A DNA stretch of 64,000 bases. It comes from Struthio camelus. Lineage: Eukaryota; Chordata; Aves; Struthioniformes; Struthionidae. The notes beneath the pieces are model-generated. The model was not told the origin of the DNA. It ran no database searches and worked only from the letters and a program-made list of their open reading frames with translations. Location of the stretch: NCBI RefSeq assembly GCF_040807025.1, contig NC_090954.1, forward strand, positions 13,533,501-13,597,500, given 5' to 3'. Of this stretch, positions 52,501-64,000 are shown one piece after another. Made by a program: the position numbers and the translations under genes. Each line of letters opens with the position of its first letter. Positions within the stretch are counted from its first letter, which is position 1.

Positions 52501-55017
52501 GAGGTGCTTCTGTAGTGCCAGCTCAAATGTCTGTTTTGGAAGTAAAAGGCTGCAAACACGTATGACCTGCGGACCGGGAACCAGCATGAGGGCACCACTG
52601 GCTGCACGAGGCTGGCTCCCTAGCTACCCTCGATGAAGGCATGCTTCCCGCCTGCTCTGGGGGAGGTTATACAGGAAAACCTGGGGAGTCGCTGCCCTGG
52701 GCATCCTGCTGCAGCCGGGGAAGTCTCCGTGCACAGGGCAGTGGTGGCACTTCCAGCTGCAGCCAGGAGGACGAGCTAGTCTGTATGAGCGCAGCAGGGC
52801 GAGACCTGAGCGCTGGGACTAAGCCTGGACCAGGTCACCCCATCTCCATCCTCCACAGGTCAGGGAATTTCAGGTCCCAGCCTGGATGACAAGTGTAGCA
52901 GGGGAATGGGGCTCTCTTAGGACAAAATGGGCAGGGGATGGAGAGCGCTTGGCCATCCCTGTGCTGCCCTGGGGCAGATCAGCACAAGGCTGCATCCAAA
53001 ATCAGAGAGAGGGGGCTAGTGTTCAGGTGGGGTTGTTATATTTAACTTGGCAGGAATCATTGATTTATGCCAACTAGGTAAGGACACCTTGGAGGACTTT
53101 CCAGGAGTGTGGCTATAGCAGGCAGGGAGTGGGATATGGCCTTAGCCTTGTTCCTGTGTGTGTTGCTGTGGGTGAGTGTGAGCTGAAGAGGGAGCAGCTG
53201 GGCTGCCTGCTGGAGCCGCCTCTGGGTTTGCAACTCAATCCTTGCTGGCTAGAGAGCTCCAGAGCTGAGCTAGGAAAACTGATATAATAGCTAAAGAAAT
53301 CTTCCTGAGCTTTTTCCAGCTCCTGAGTTAAAGCCTTATGGGCTGCAAGCTGTGAGCTGTGAGGTTTACCTAGTAGCTAGTGACGCTGGTGAAAGCCCAG
53401 GCAGGTTGCTTTTACTTTCACACCCAGAGTAATCACTCCTGGCTGAACTCTGACCAAGGTCATGCTGGGTCCTAACACTGGAGATGGCAGTCCCGGGCTT
53501 CTCTCTGTGCCAGCCAAGGTCAAACCCTGACACATGCAAAGTGTAAAACACAACTGGCTTGACCTGTGTGCAGAGACCACTGGGGACATGCTGCACTGGG
53601 GACATGTCACCACTGGGGACATGTGCTGCCCATGAGTTCGTTCCAAAAGCAAGAGCCAAAAAAAGGCAGCACAGACTAAATGCCTCTTCTCACCCCCTAA
53701 TGCCTAGCCGGGCGGCGGCAGGGTCCTGGGTGCCCCCGGTGGGTTGGTACCCTGCAAGGGAGGTGTGGGGGCGGCCTGTGTGCAGGGCCGCCAGCCCTGC
53801 AGGGAGCCCACGGCTGCGTTTCTCCCACCGCTGCTTTGCAAAACCAGGGTGGCTGCCCCTTGGAGCTGCTTCTCCTCTCTTGGTTTTTCAGGATGGAAGC
53901 AGGGCCACCAGATGCACTCAGGGCCCTAACCCCAGCCACGACAGGTGACAAGTGCCCAAAAGGGCCTGAAAACCCTTGACAGTCCCTTTAAGTGTTACCC
54001 CTTCTCAGACAACAGAGCACTGTGGAAGGTTTCCTGTATCCTGAGCCTCCCCTTGCAGACACGCAGCTCTCTGGTCTAGCATTTGTAAGCGGTCTCTCCT
54101 CCCCTTTGACCAGAAAGGCCAAATTTCCATTTCTTCATTGCCAGGGTTTATCCCGCTTTCTCTCTGAGGAGTACCACATGTATTTTATTGATGTGGTGCC
54201 TGAGAGATCAGTGTTAACTTTGAGCTCCAGTGAGCTCTGTGTCAGGCAGTCAAGGAGGAGAAAGACAGTTCCTGGCCCGAGGAATGAACATCACTCAAAC
54301 TACAATCTCCTGGGAGACGTCTCTCAGGACGCCTCACTACACAAACACTTTCTAAGCTTGACGTTTGTGAACATGAGGATAATAGGTCAGGCCCTCGCCT
54401 GACCTGTGACCAAAATGAGAACATCATGCAACCACATAAAGATATCCTCCCTCATATTTTAAGTATGTATCTAGTCATGAGGGTTGGATTCCTCTTGCTC
54501 AGTGTGAGATGCTTACAGTGCAGATGTCTACCCCAGAACTAGATCCTCCTGTCTTCCTTTACAGTCAACTGGACTACGAGGGAGTAATTCTGCCCTGTTT
54601 CAGACGCAGGATTTGGGAGATGGATCGGCCTCATGTTCCACTGACTGAACCAGCCAGGTCTCCTTCGCTCTAAAGGGAGCCCAGGACGACTGGCTCAGGT
54701 TGATAATCCCACTCACGGTGTGGGAAGGGCTGCAGGCTCCAGGGACAGGACAGCAGGACCCAGCAACTGCTCTGGTGGGCTGGAGCCCTCCCAAGAGCTA
54801 TTCCTTTGACTGCCCTGCTCCAGGGCATGCGGCTCAGCATTAGAGAGGCGCAACTTCTGTTGCCAAAAGGGGACTGGATCTTAGATGCAAAGTGCATCTT
54901 CAGAGGCAAGGCCTGTTTTCTTGCTTTCTTACCCCTTTTCTTCCTGCTCTTCCTCTTTTGACCCTATTCACAGCTCTTCTCTAAGGACCTCTCTAATCTC
55001 AGGGTCTGTCTTCACAG
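52501..55017. other. Intermediate-GC DNA upstream of the ARHGEF37 relic
   Basis: ARHGEF37 exons for the DH domain and most of the BAR domain would be expected in this direction but I did not find them. A small tandem repeat of CACTGGGGACATG occurs three times at about 53,578-53,623. Confidence 0.4.
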
Positions 55018-55178
55018 ATGCCCCATAGCCACATGCCTCTGCCTAGTTTCTGACAGATGGTGGAAGACACTTTGCAGCCATCTCGAGCTCAACTCCATAC
55101 CTTCTGCCAGAAGTTTGAGATGATCATGCCAAGCCCTGTGTCAATCATTGCCAAGCCCTGTGTCAATACCTACAGCAG
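55018..55178 (+). pseudogene. ARHGEF37: ARHGEF37 relic, exon for the end of the BAR region
   Basis: ARHGEF37 is a Tuba-family protein with DH, BAR and two C-terminal SH3 domains. Acceptor CTTCACAG and donor AG|GTAGGA bound a frame reading MPHSHMPLPSF, stop, QMVEDTLQPSRAQLHTFCQK. This corresponds to the human stretch with FRKLVEDALG and LRSFQETF. The stop (TGA) sits where the family has Arg, as a CGA-to-TGA change would give. Later a 22 bp tandem duplication (TGCCAAGCCCTGTGTCAAT, at 55,127 and 55,149) shifts the frame. Family assignment rests on recalled human sequence; the defects are visible directly. Confidence 0.75.
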
Positions 55179-55548
55179 GTAGGAGCTGGAAAGGGTTTTT
55201 TTTTGTAGGCCAGCTAGATGAAGAGGCAGGACTGAGGCCTCCTAGCATGGAAGAATGTCTCCTTGGAGGGGAGGTTGGCTCAGAGGTAGGGACAAGGAGG
55301 GGTTTGCCAGTCATAGTATTGCCTCTTACCTCTTGACAGTGGCTGTCAGGGAATGGTGAACCAGGGCTGAAACACTCTTAACTCTTCTAGTTCTAGAAAC
55401 TTGTCTCCAAACCATGAGGATAGTTAACATGAAGGAGTTTCTACTCCAATAGCTCACTGGCATGTGATCACTCAGAAAGGAGTACATGGAGGGCCTCAAT
55501 CTCCTGCGTTTCCAATCAAGTGCTCTTTTGTCTCTTGCTTTCCATTAG

Positions 55549-55940
55549 CCTCTGAACTCTGCTGAGGAGTGGAAGGTCCTTTCCCTTTTGAACAAACATG
55601 GCCCAGACAAACTTTACCAAGTGACAACATCAGCGGCAGCAAAGATTTGGACTTGACCTTGCAAAGAGGACAGATTATAGCTCTGCTGCAAGGTGTGGAC
55701 ACTAAGGGGAATGAGCAGATGGCTGGTGGATGCTTGAGGTACTGTGAGGGCTTCAAGGAGGCTTTGCCTGCCTCAGCATGAGGGTCAGAAAGCAAACCTG
55801 AACCACGTATTCATCTTGGAGTCTATGGATGGGTTTGGATGAAACAGTGGGCTATTTCCTTCTGGGTCCTCCCTCTACAGGGTTTGCTCAGCCAAAACCC
55901 ACCTCTGCTTTGCCATCTCCACCTGCAGCCATTAGATGTA
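55549..55940 (+). pseudogene. ARHGEF37: ARHGEF37 relic, first SH3 domain and linker, frameshifted
   Basis: After acceptor TTCCATTAG the frame reads PLNSAEEWKVLSLLNKHGPD then KLYQVT. A change of 4 nt modulo 3 is then needed to continue as NISGSKDLDLTLQRGQI, IALLQGVDTKGN, and another shift to recover SRWLVDA, immediately followed by a stop. Human ARHGEF37 has the same order (KLYQVTSNISG, LDLTLPRGQIVAILQ, DTKGN, GRWLVD). The remaining SH3 end (GYVP) is scrambled. A proline-rich linker (QPKPTSALPSPP) survives near 55,880-55,935. The right border is uncertain. Two indels and a stop in one domain point to loss of function. Confidence 0.75.
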
Positions 55941-56998
55941 AAGTTCAGGTTTCCCTATTCATTCTCTGTAGGAGCATTGTGAAGTGTCATGGCTGGGAAA
56001 GGAGAATCCCCTGCACACAGAAACATCTTGAAACCACTTTGCCGGGTTTTGCTGATGGATGTCCTCTAGTGATGTAACAGTTTGAACAAGGCCATGCTAG
56101 GCAGCAGCCAAGTTGGCATTCCTCTCTCCTCCAACCAATCCTAAATGTGCCAGGCAGCTGGGGCTCCATAAACTATGTGTGCGCCTGTCCTCAAGGTCCC
56201 TAAGGGTTTGTCCCTGCTGGGAAACTCCAGCTCTATTGCCTAGTACAAAGGCAGCAGCCCGGGATGCAAATGCCAGCCCTGGAGAGCAGAACAGAGAGGA
56301 GGCAACATTCATTTGCATTACCTGGAGTTCCCAGGCCTCAGGTGGCCACGTTCACCCTAGCTTTCCAGATGACAGTGTGAGATACTCCAAGGTTCATCCC
56401 TAGCAGCCCTGTCAGTTCAAACACTAGTCACTGTGTGTGCAGAGTATGGGTGGATGCATGGATCTGCTTTTCCAGCACACGCATGGTTGTAAATGTGCTG
56501 CTGTGTGCTCCATGCGTGCCTAGGAGGGAAGTGTTGTGCCAGCCTGGCTCAGTGCCTTGCGAGGCTGATATTTGTCCCGCTGGGAGCTGAAGCAGATGGA
56601 GTTGGAGGAACCATCCTGAAGCACAACAGCACATTGGAGAATGCTAGAGAGAGTGGCGGATGGGTCTTTCCATCTCCTGCTGGGGCCAGAGGGGGAATTG
56701 GTGAAGGGCACTGATTTGTGGGTGTGAGGAACATCACGCTGCCTATGTGCTGTGCTGTTTCTGTGTCGCTCTGGCTAGAAGCGACAGTAAACTGCTCCAG
56801 GGAATTGCACTTAGTGGCACTTGTGGTCACCGGTCTCCCTGCGTTGATGGCAACATTGTGCCGCCTTTTTGGAAATGGCCTCAGGTAGTGAGACTCTACA
56901 TGTCCCCTCTATATCCTGCCCTGCTGTGCATGTCTTTTCCCCCTTTGACTCTTATTTCCAGTAAAGGCTTCCACTGCTCTTTCTCCTACCTTTCCCAG

Positions 56999-57193
56999 GT
57001 AGTTGCAATTTTCTCCTTCGCAGCCAAGAGTCCCCAAAAGGTCAGCATCCAAGCCAGGCAGCCAGTTTTGGTGCTGGAACCACATGGCAAGAATGGAAGC
57101 AAGGAGTGGAGCCTGGTGGACATCAACGGCCAGAAAGGCTTCGTGCCCTCCAGGTACCTGGTGATGGTCCCTGTGCAGGAGCCCAGGGGCTGA
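56999..57193 (+). pseudogene. ARHGEF37: ARHGEF37 last exon, second SH3 domain, locally intact
   Basis: Acceptor TTTCCCAG precedes an uninterrupted frame to TGA at 57,191-57,193. It contains VVAIFSFAAKS, VSIQARQPVLVLE, then EWSLVDINGQKGFVPSRYL. ALYDY-like, WSL and GFVPS positions are those of an SH3 fold, and the human protein has EWSLVEVNGQRGYVPSGFL in the same place. This exon alone is undamaged, which suggests recent decay or an alternative short product. Given the broken upstream exons I call the locus a pseudogene, but resequencing could change that. Confidence 0.8.
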
Positions 57194-57640
57194 AGCTTGC
57201 CTGTGTGACCACTGCCATCCCAGCACTCAAAGGAATGGGCTTCATGCTGGTCTCAGAAGAGAGCCATCTGCTTGGCACCCAAGTTGCTTGCTGTGGGAAA
57301 TGCTGGAGAGGAAGGCAGCGCAGGAGGGCTCCAGGCAGAGAAGACTGTGGAAAGCAGCTGGCAGAATATTGCCCAGAGGATGCGAGTGTGAGAGGCAGAC
57401 CATGCCTTTGGGGCAGTGCCCACAGACAACCCCTCTCATCCAAAGGGGAGATGCTGGTGTGACTGCAGAGATACTGAGGATGAGGGAGCCCCAGAGACGC
57501 AGTTCCCTGCTCCTTACAAGGGGAGGGTGTCTGCCTGGGTGCAGCCCTGTAGTGCCATTTCAGCCCCTTTGACAGCACAACCCTCGCAGAAAGGGCTTGG
57601 CAACGTCAGCCTGTGTTCACCCCAATTGTCAGTGATACCT
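57194..57640 (+). other. Downstream of ARHGEF37, nothing recognised
   Basis: Probable former 3' UTR and intergenic DNA. No clear AATAAA near the stop codon and no repeat recognised. Confidence 0.35.
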
Positions 57641-57644
57641 AGTG

Positions 57645-57815
57645 GGTACAGTATTGGGCTGAGATTCCCAATACTTGGGTTCCTCTTCCGGCTCTCCTGG
57701 TGACCATGTGCCACCCCAGGCCTCAGTTTCCCCCTCCATACAGTGGGGCTAATGCTACTGATCCCTTTGTTAAGCACTTTGCACTCTCGTCATGAGAAGC
57801 ACTCTATATGTGACA
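57645..57815 (+). mobile_element. Old MIR-like SINE
   Basis: Contains the MIR order of words: a TGGGTTC-like box, GGTGACC, then GGCCTCAGTTTCCCC (core region), ACAGTGGGGCTAATG, GTTAAGCACTTTGCACTC and a tail near AAGCACTCTATATG. Strongly diverged, as expected for an amniote-wide element. A second scrap, CTGCGCCTCAGTTTCCCC, occurs near 58,938. Confidence 0.7.
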
Positions 57816-58554
57816 GGTACAGCTGACCAACGTTATTTAATGTGACTAATGTGCTGACATTATAATATATCTCTACCCATGCAGGCAGCTCAGCGCTGCT
57901 GAGCTTTGGCTCCTCACTCTCGCCTGGTCCTGGGTCAGCGGGGCTCTGGGGTGCAGGGCACCGGGGCATTGCTGGGCTGCGCTGGCAGCCCTGCATGGCC
58001 CCGGCACGGCAGCAGCGCGGCCACGAGATGGCAGAGCTCCACCGCACGCTGCCGTGCGCCTGGGCCTGCTGGGCTGCCCTCCTCCTAGTTAGCAGCTAGC
58101 TGGGGGCACTGGGAACAGTGGTTTCTGGGCCACCTCACCCTGCTCAGGGAACAGCAGAGGGGTTTCGCTGCTGCGCCCCCAGCAGTGGTGGATTTTGCTG
58201 GTCCTTGGTCAGCAGGGCCCAGAGGATGGCACGGGGACACCTTGAGGTGTCACATCTGGCAGTGCCCCAGGGCACAGTCCAGGTCCCTGCTGGGCTCTTA
58301 CAGGTGCCTTGCACAACTGAAGCGGTGACAGAGGCCTCGTGATTCAGCAGCTGGGCTGGCGCGGGGCTTTCGGGGCTTGGGAAAGCTCTCCAGATTGCAG
58401 AAGGGCAGCTGCGGCGAGGGCAGGGCAGAGCAGACAGCCAGGCAGGACTGCACCATCCCTGCTAGGATGGGACCCCCCTGGGCACCTCAGAGCGGATGTC
58501 TTTTCTAGCTGCCGCTGGCCTGTTCTCCCATGAAATCCCCTAACCTCTCTCTGA

Positions 58555-58645
58555 ACTTTGCTTTTGGTCCCCACAACATCCAGTGGCAGGGAGTTCCTCC
58601 ATTTCGTTGTGTGCACTAGAAAACGTGTTTTTCGTGCTCCCCTTG
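58555..58645 (-). mobile_element. Old CR1/L3-like LINE scrap
   Basis: The plus strand ACAACATCCAGTGGCAGGGAG, TTCC, CATTTCGTTGTGTGC resembles the antisense of ancient CR1/L3 3' ends (CTGTGGCAATGAGTTCCACA and GCGTTGTGTGAA). Boundaries are approximate. Confidence 0.4.
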
Positions 58646-59199
58646 CTGACTGCAGTGAATTTCCAACGGCTTGACACATGCATGCTCAGTAGAAGCACAG
58701 GGCCCCTTGGAAGAGATTTTTAGGAAAACCAGCCTGAGTGTAACACTGCCATCTCCAGGGAACCTGTGTGGGGCTACAGTGAGGGGACAAGAGGTGCAGT
58801 GACAGCAGGGGGCATGTCCTGACGGGTGGCGAACACTCGTTGTCCCCATGCACGTACGAGGGGTGAAGCTAAAAGTAGTGTAAGGTCAGGTCAGAGACGT
58901 CACACTCCCTCCCACTGCTGCCTGAGGTGTCACTACTCTGCGCCTCAGTTTCCCCATAGCTTGCTCTGATGCTCTGCTACTTCGATGGGTCATGGGCAGC
59001 TCTGAGAAGGGAAGGGCTCACCCCGGGGTGCTCCTGGGGCAGTGAGCACAGTTTCTATCAGAACAAGCAAAAGAGAGAATGTGCTGGAAAAAATCAAAGG
59101 CGAGCGTTATGGTAAGTGCTTAGAGCCGTGGCTTTTGCCCTGGGGATGTGAAGAGGTGGAGGTCACCGGGCAAGAGAGAGAGGAGCCAGGCCCTCCAGC

Positions 59200-60900
59200 C
59201 CCCTCCCCGCTCAGCTGGGGGCCGCGGCAGGGAGGGCAGAGCTGGTGGCGCCGGGGCAAGGCTGGAGAGCAGCCCAGCCATGGGGGCTCTGAGGCTGGAG
59301 CTAGGTGCGGAGCGGGTGACCGCCTGCCTCTGCCAGGCACCGCCTAGGCCAGGGGTACGTCTGGAGGTGAGGCGGCGGCTGTGGGACAGGAGAGGCACGT
59401 GTCAGGCACCGACAGAGCCTGGGAGATGGTCAGTTCAGCTCCGTGACAACAGCAGGACCTGCCGTCTGCCCAGCACGGACCGCAGCGAGCACCGCGGGGC
59501 CGCGGCCTTCCCGTGTGTCGCGAGAGCCCATCTCTGAACACGCACACACGCACACGCCATCGGAGAAACGTCCCCATGTCCTAGAGCCGGGGGTCTCTTA
59601 AAAACGAGCGATCCCACGCTCTGTGGGCTGTGGCGAGCGCAAGCTGCGTGTGAGGGTGTGCGTGCAGGGGGAGCTCTGGGGCAGGCGCAGCGCATCCCTC
59701 CTCAGCACCGCCACGGCGCTGGCCTTGCTGCAACGAGCCCCTTGGGGGCACCAGCCGGGTCTGGCGGCAGCTCGACACCTGGGGTGTCTCGAAGCTTTTC
59801 CTGACTCTGGAGAGCAGTGAGACACTTCCCTCCCCAGAGCCGGCCAGCCAGCAAAGGGGCTGCCCAGGGCCGGGCGCCCCCGCAACGGTGGGGCGAGCCG
59901 AACGCCAGTCCCAGCCCACCGTCAGGCCCCGGCCCGCCTGCTGTCCCCGCTGCCCTGCACCACCACACGGGTGCTGGCCGCGGTGGCTCCGGGGTGCCCC
60001 CAAAGGGCGCTGCGGCCCCTAGCAGACCTGCAGGGAGCCTGGGCAGAGCAGCACAGGCAGGGCCCGCGCGCAGCTGCCACGCCGCCCCCCTCCCCGCGTG
60101 CTGCGGGGATGCTCTGGGCCGGGCTCGCACCCCGCAGCCCCTCCGTCTCCTCGCCCCGCGTCGCCACTGGGCGCCTCCGGCCCTTGCCGCAGCGCAGAGC
60201 GACTCTGCCAGCACCGTCAGCGAGGCCGGGGCAGGGGGACCGCGCGCTGTGCCCACCCGGCAGCACCGACATCGCGTCAGAGGGCGACTCGGGAGCTGCC
60301 CGCTGCAGCCCCGGGGGGCTGGCACAGCGCTCGCTGCCAGGGAGAGCCCAGGCCGCGGAGCCCAGCGCTGGCGCGTGCCACGGGCAGGCGAAGCGGGGAG
60401 CAAGGCGCCCGGCCTCGCTGCCCGCCCGGCAGGAGGGCTGCCGCCTCTGCGGCAGCCTGGCGTCTTCCCCTCTGCCGCCGGCTCCTCGCGCCTCCCCGCA
60501 TCAAAGGTGCGGCGGCGCGGCCGGCAGGATCCTGCATGCTGGCTCCCGTGCCGCGGCGGGGTGGGAAGGCAGCGCGCCGCCTCCCACGGCCGCCCTCGGG
60601 GCCCTGGCTTGGCAGGACGGCTGCGGCGTGCCGTGCCGGTGGATTCCTGCGGTGCTGCCCTCCGGCCGTGGCTGCGGGCCAGGTACAAGGGTAGAGGTGA
60701 CATGTCCTCACCTGACTAGGCGCCGCGCCGCCGCCGCCCCGCGCACGGTGGGGAGGGAAGGGGAATCGGTGCCAGGTGGGCTGGGCCGGGCTGGGGCAGG
60801 CAGGCTCTGCCCTGCTCCCGCCGTCTGCCCGTGCACGTGGGTCCCTGCCGGTGCCGGTGTTGGGGGCAGAGCTGCCTTTGGGTTTCACCCTCCTTTATCT
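59200..60900. promoter_or_regulatory. GC-rich, CpG-dense block without a recognised gene
   Basis: Very high GC with many CpGs. Frames of 300 codons or more are open on both strands at once, which is expected when stop codons are rare. The predicted proteins are Ala, Pro, Arg and Gly rich and share no domain I know. It may be an island for a gene to the right, or an orphan CpG island. Confidence 0.5.
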
Positions 60901-63006
60901 GCAGGGAGGCCAAGTGCTTGCGAACCCTGCCTCTTGTCTGGGGGTGCGTTAATGCTTGAAAGGCTTGAGCAGAGGCGCTCTCAGCATGAAGCCTAGTAGG
61001 GGAGGGCTGGGGCCACTGGAACGGGGACTCGCTCAGGCTGGGGGAAGGCAGAGTTGGCCACAATCGCCTGGGGGCCACCGGCAGCAGGTCTGGGTGATGC
61101 TGCAGGGTCCAGCCTGGCTGGGAAGTCCTGGTGGTCCCACGGGGGGAGGTCCGCGTCTCCTCGCACCAGGACCTCATTCCTCCACGTCTGCCACCGCTGT
61201 CCCCCCTCCTGGAGCAGCATGCCCTCACGGCACTCTCGCAGCGCAGCGGTGGGGCCCAGACCTCCAGCTCGCTGCTGATGGCTCCTCCGGATTTTTCCGT
61301 TCCTAATCAAATCAAATCAGGTTGGATTTCCCTCCCGAGCTGCCTTCCTGCCCGCTCAGCAGGGCGCAGATGCAATCAGCTGAACGCGGGCCCCGGCGAC
61401 CACAGGAGTCGGCAGCCTGGCAGGTCCTGCTCTGCCACTCTTGGACACCCAGGGCCCTTCAGGGGGTGAAAGGTGACAGCGGGACGAGGAGGGCTGTGAA
61501 ACTGCTGCTACGTTTCCCTTTATCTACTGCTCAGAAGGAAACCTGGGGCGGGCAAGACTGGTGGAAGGCTTATAAAACCCATTGGGCTTTCTCCTTCCAG
61601 CTCCTCAGGACTCTGGATTTGATATGTTGTAAAATGACAGCTCTCTTCTCCAACCTGCCTCTGCCCACCATCAGAGGTGGCTGCATCTTAGTGCTGACCA
61701 AAACAAGCTTTATGTCTTGCTTGCAGACTGCATGGAGGGAGCAAGGCTATGAGGTGTCCTAGACCCCCACTGCCTTTCTTCGCTCTCCATCTCACCCCTC
61801 GAATGCCCGTCTGTGCTGCGTTTGCCAAGGGCTGATGAGCATGTGAAGGACAACATGGAAAGAGCCTATTGGAAATCCCACCAGGAGACTTACCTTAGCC
61901 ACACGCTGACTGCTCTGCAGGAGGCAACTGGGCCTCGGTGGCCACAATGGCCTCCACAAACTCAGGGATGTGCTTCCTGTGGGAACAAACTGGACATCTG
62001 CGCCCTCTGCCTGATAAGGCATCACCCTGGCAAGTTGTGTTTAGAGCAGGGTGCAGAAGAGGAACCGAAAGGCTCCGTCACTGGGCTGAGACAGCCAGTG
62101 TCAGCGCCATACCCTCAGCCTAGCGTTGGCAGCAAGGGTGCCCTGCCTACCCTGAGGTCCTGCTGGAATGGGCACTCCCTGCTAGAAAAAGGGGAATTAG
62201 CTTATGCTGCTTATTTTATTTCTGAATCCAAAGTGGTGAGGATGGGGCCTCTCCAAGCTCCTGCAGAGCTATTTCTGCCCTGAACCTTGATGGCTGTGGG
62301 GCATTTCCCTGCAGAGTCCGTCTCCAGGAGATGCCCTATAGCTTGGCTTGAGGAAATGGGGTGCTGACATTCCTGTCTTCTCCTATTATTTGACCCAAAC
62401 TCATTGTACCCAGTGCTGCCCTGAGCCTGGAACTGCACTCCTCTGAAGAGTACAGGCCTCTTCCAGCCTAAACATGGGGAAGAATAAAGGGCGCAAGTGT
62501 GCCTTTAAATAGCCTGGTGAGGACATGCTCTTCCAGGAGGAATGCTCTGGCTGGGCCTGTGGAATGTGTTTGTGGCTGGGGGCAAAGCGGGGCACAGCCA
62601 GGCAAGGGGACAGCTACTCGCCAGGCAGTCAGGTCAAGGTTAGGGATTGCCCTGGGCACGCACCACTGCTCTGCCAAGGCTTTGGCTCAGCAACTTGGGA
62701 AAAAGCCCATGAGGAGGGTGGGGAAACACTTCCCGGGGGCCCAGGTCTGATCTGCAAGGTCACGGTGAAGCCAGCGAGGCACTGCTGCATGTGGCCCTGC
62801 CCTGCTAGGGCTGCGAGGAGTTTGGTGCCTGGCACAGCCTGGCTGCCGGAGCAGCTTGCCAGGCAGCTCAGATTGTCCAGGAATGGCAGCTTTGCTCATG
62901 TCTAGGCTAATTCATATCCTGGACGTGCAGGCGTTTGGGTAGAGTCCACCTACAGGGTGTGACAACAAGGATCAAGTCCTGACCTTCTGGCCCCTGTCTA
63001 GCCTGG

Positions 63007-63044
<38 letters not shown>

Positions 63045-64000
63045 ACGCGCACGTGCATGCATGCACAGTCACCAAGACATGCACTAGGTAGGTGCAACAG
63101 GGCTTCTCTTCTCTGTGCTGAGCTATGCAGGGAGAGAAACACTGTGCCCTCCTGTCAGGAAGTATTTGCAGAGCCATCCCCTCCTGCCATCAGTGCTGAA
63201 GGTGTGCACACCTGTGTTGGTTACGCTGGATACAAAAAACCCCCTTCCCGGCTGAGCAGTGGCTCTCGCAGCCAGGAGTGCAGCCCTGCATCCACCTGCT
63301 GCAGGCCTGACACCTTGAAACCAGCAGAAGAGGAAGGGGCAGGAGGCGAGGTGCTCGTGCACACCTGCACACTTTGGGAGTGCTGCTGCCCCGTGGCATG
63401 GCCCTGGCTCGGGAGAGCTGGGCTGTGCACTGCACTCACCAGTGGAGTGGGGACATTGCCTAGTAGTGTTGGTCTGGGACCCTTTATAAACTGGAAGGAG
63501 CCCAGCAAGGCAGTACAGGACTGTTTGAGCAGCTGGGCCAAGTGTGCCATGAGGCTTCAGGAGCCTGCCTTTGGAGGGCACCTTAGCCTGATAGAGCCAT
63601 TGGCAACCCTTGGGGCTAGGGATGGATGGGCTATGTTCCCATTAGAGAACTACCCTGTTGTGGGAAACCCAGGCTGAACCCTGGGCCCTAGGGAACCACT
63701 TGCCCAGAGCAACCGTGGCCTCTTGAGAAGATCAAGGCACAAGAATCTCTTTGCTCTTTGCCTTGTCCCAGAGCAGGAAAGGGATGGGAGAGTCTCCACG
63801 TGGACATCGTCGCCCCCTGTCCATCCCTCACCTCTGGGACCCTGCAGCCCTCTGCAAAGCCAATGCCTGGCCTCTCGGCTCCCGTCGTGCCCTCCAAGCT
63901 CTGCCACTGGGGCTGCAGACCCTGGGCACAAGCTAGCACTGGCGCCACCTCGCACAGAGAGCGGGACAGCCTGCGAGGACCTCCGGGCTGCCAGGGCTGG
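60901..64000. other. Moderately GC-rich DNA, no gene I can support
   Basis: One plus-strand frame (61,813-62,283, 156 codons) contains a CASCGN and CALCL pair but has no splice borders or family match. The rest shows short overlapping frames only. Confidence 0.35.
63015..63043 (+). repeat. (GT)n microsatellite
   Basis: About 14 uninterrupted GT units, followed by GCACGCGCACGTGCATGCATGCA, an alternating purine-pyrimidine tract able to adopt Z-DNA. Confidence 0.9.

Noticed and set aside
59702-60996. Frames of 333, 300 and 341 codons in the 60 kb GC-rich block
   Set aside because: Open on both strands over the same bases, with Ala/Pro/Arg/Gly-rich composition only. Best explained by composition.
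61813-62283. 156-codon plus-strand frame with CxxC-like pairs
   Set aside because: No second half of a zinc-binding fold, no splice sites and no upstream promoter.
63009-63677. 222-codon frame starting in the (GT)n repeat
   Set aside because: Its start is inside a microsatellite, other frames overlap it on the minus strand, and no domain is visible.

Overview
The window looks like vertebrate, most likely avian, nuclear DNA. It has intron-containing genes with GT-AG borders, CpG islands and CR1 LINE fragments. The two genes I can name, RPS14 and ARHGEF37, both lie on human 5q32-q33. I cannot tell the species.

Layout. 1-2.6 kb: intergenic DNA, then a CpG island with a tandem array of six YY1-type sites and the 5'TOP leader of RPS14. 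3.57-6.36 kb: the four coding exons of an intact RPS14 (151 codons). 8.37-11.03 kb: a G-rich minisatellite interrupted by a CR1 ORF2 fragment. 11.03-45.13 kb: a very large inverted duplication. Its core is two ~14.4 kb arms (13,060-27,482 and 28,396-42,818) around a 913 bp spacer. The symmetry continues outward in two more homologous blocks, displaced by a ~1.6 kb segment found only on the left and a ~1.85 kb segment found only on the right. 45.9-46.4 kb: a second CpG-island promoter, with a first coding exon on the minus strand aimed into the right arm. 46.4-55 kb: no gene I can support. 55.0-57.2 kb: the last exons of ARHGEF37 on the plus strand, with a nonsense codon, two frameshifts and a tandem duplication, so it looks decayed here. 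57.6-64 kb: an old MIR-like SINE, an old CR1/L3-like scrap, a GC-rich CpG-dense block without a convincing gene, and a (GT)n repeat.

The most unusual object is the inverted duplication. Inner arm sequence (roughly 18.8-27.5 kb and its mirror) looked identical everywhere I compared it, apart from one G-run length. The outer third carries scattered substitutions and small indels. A 31 bp inverted repeat at the spacer/right-arm junction shares a 3 bp overlap with the arm end, which is what a replication template switch would leave. A possible terminal exon with a poly(A) signal occurs in both arms in tail-to-tail orientation, but only the right side has a visible promoter. An assembly fold-back must be excluded first. 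The arm differences and the different outer flanks argue against a simple artefact but do not rule it out.
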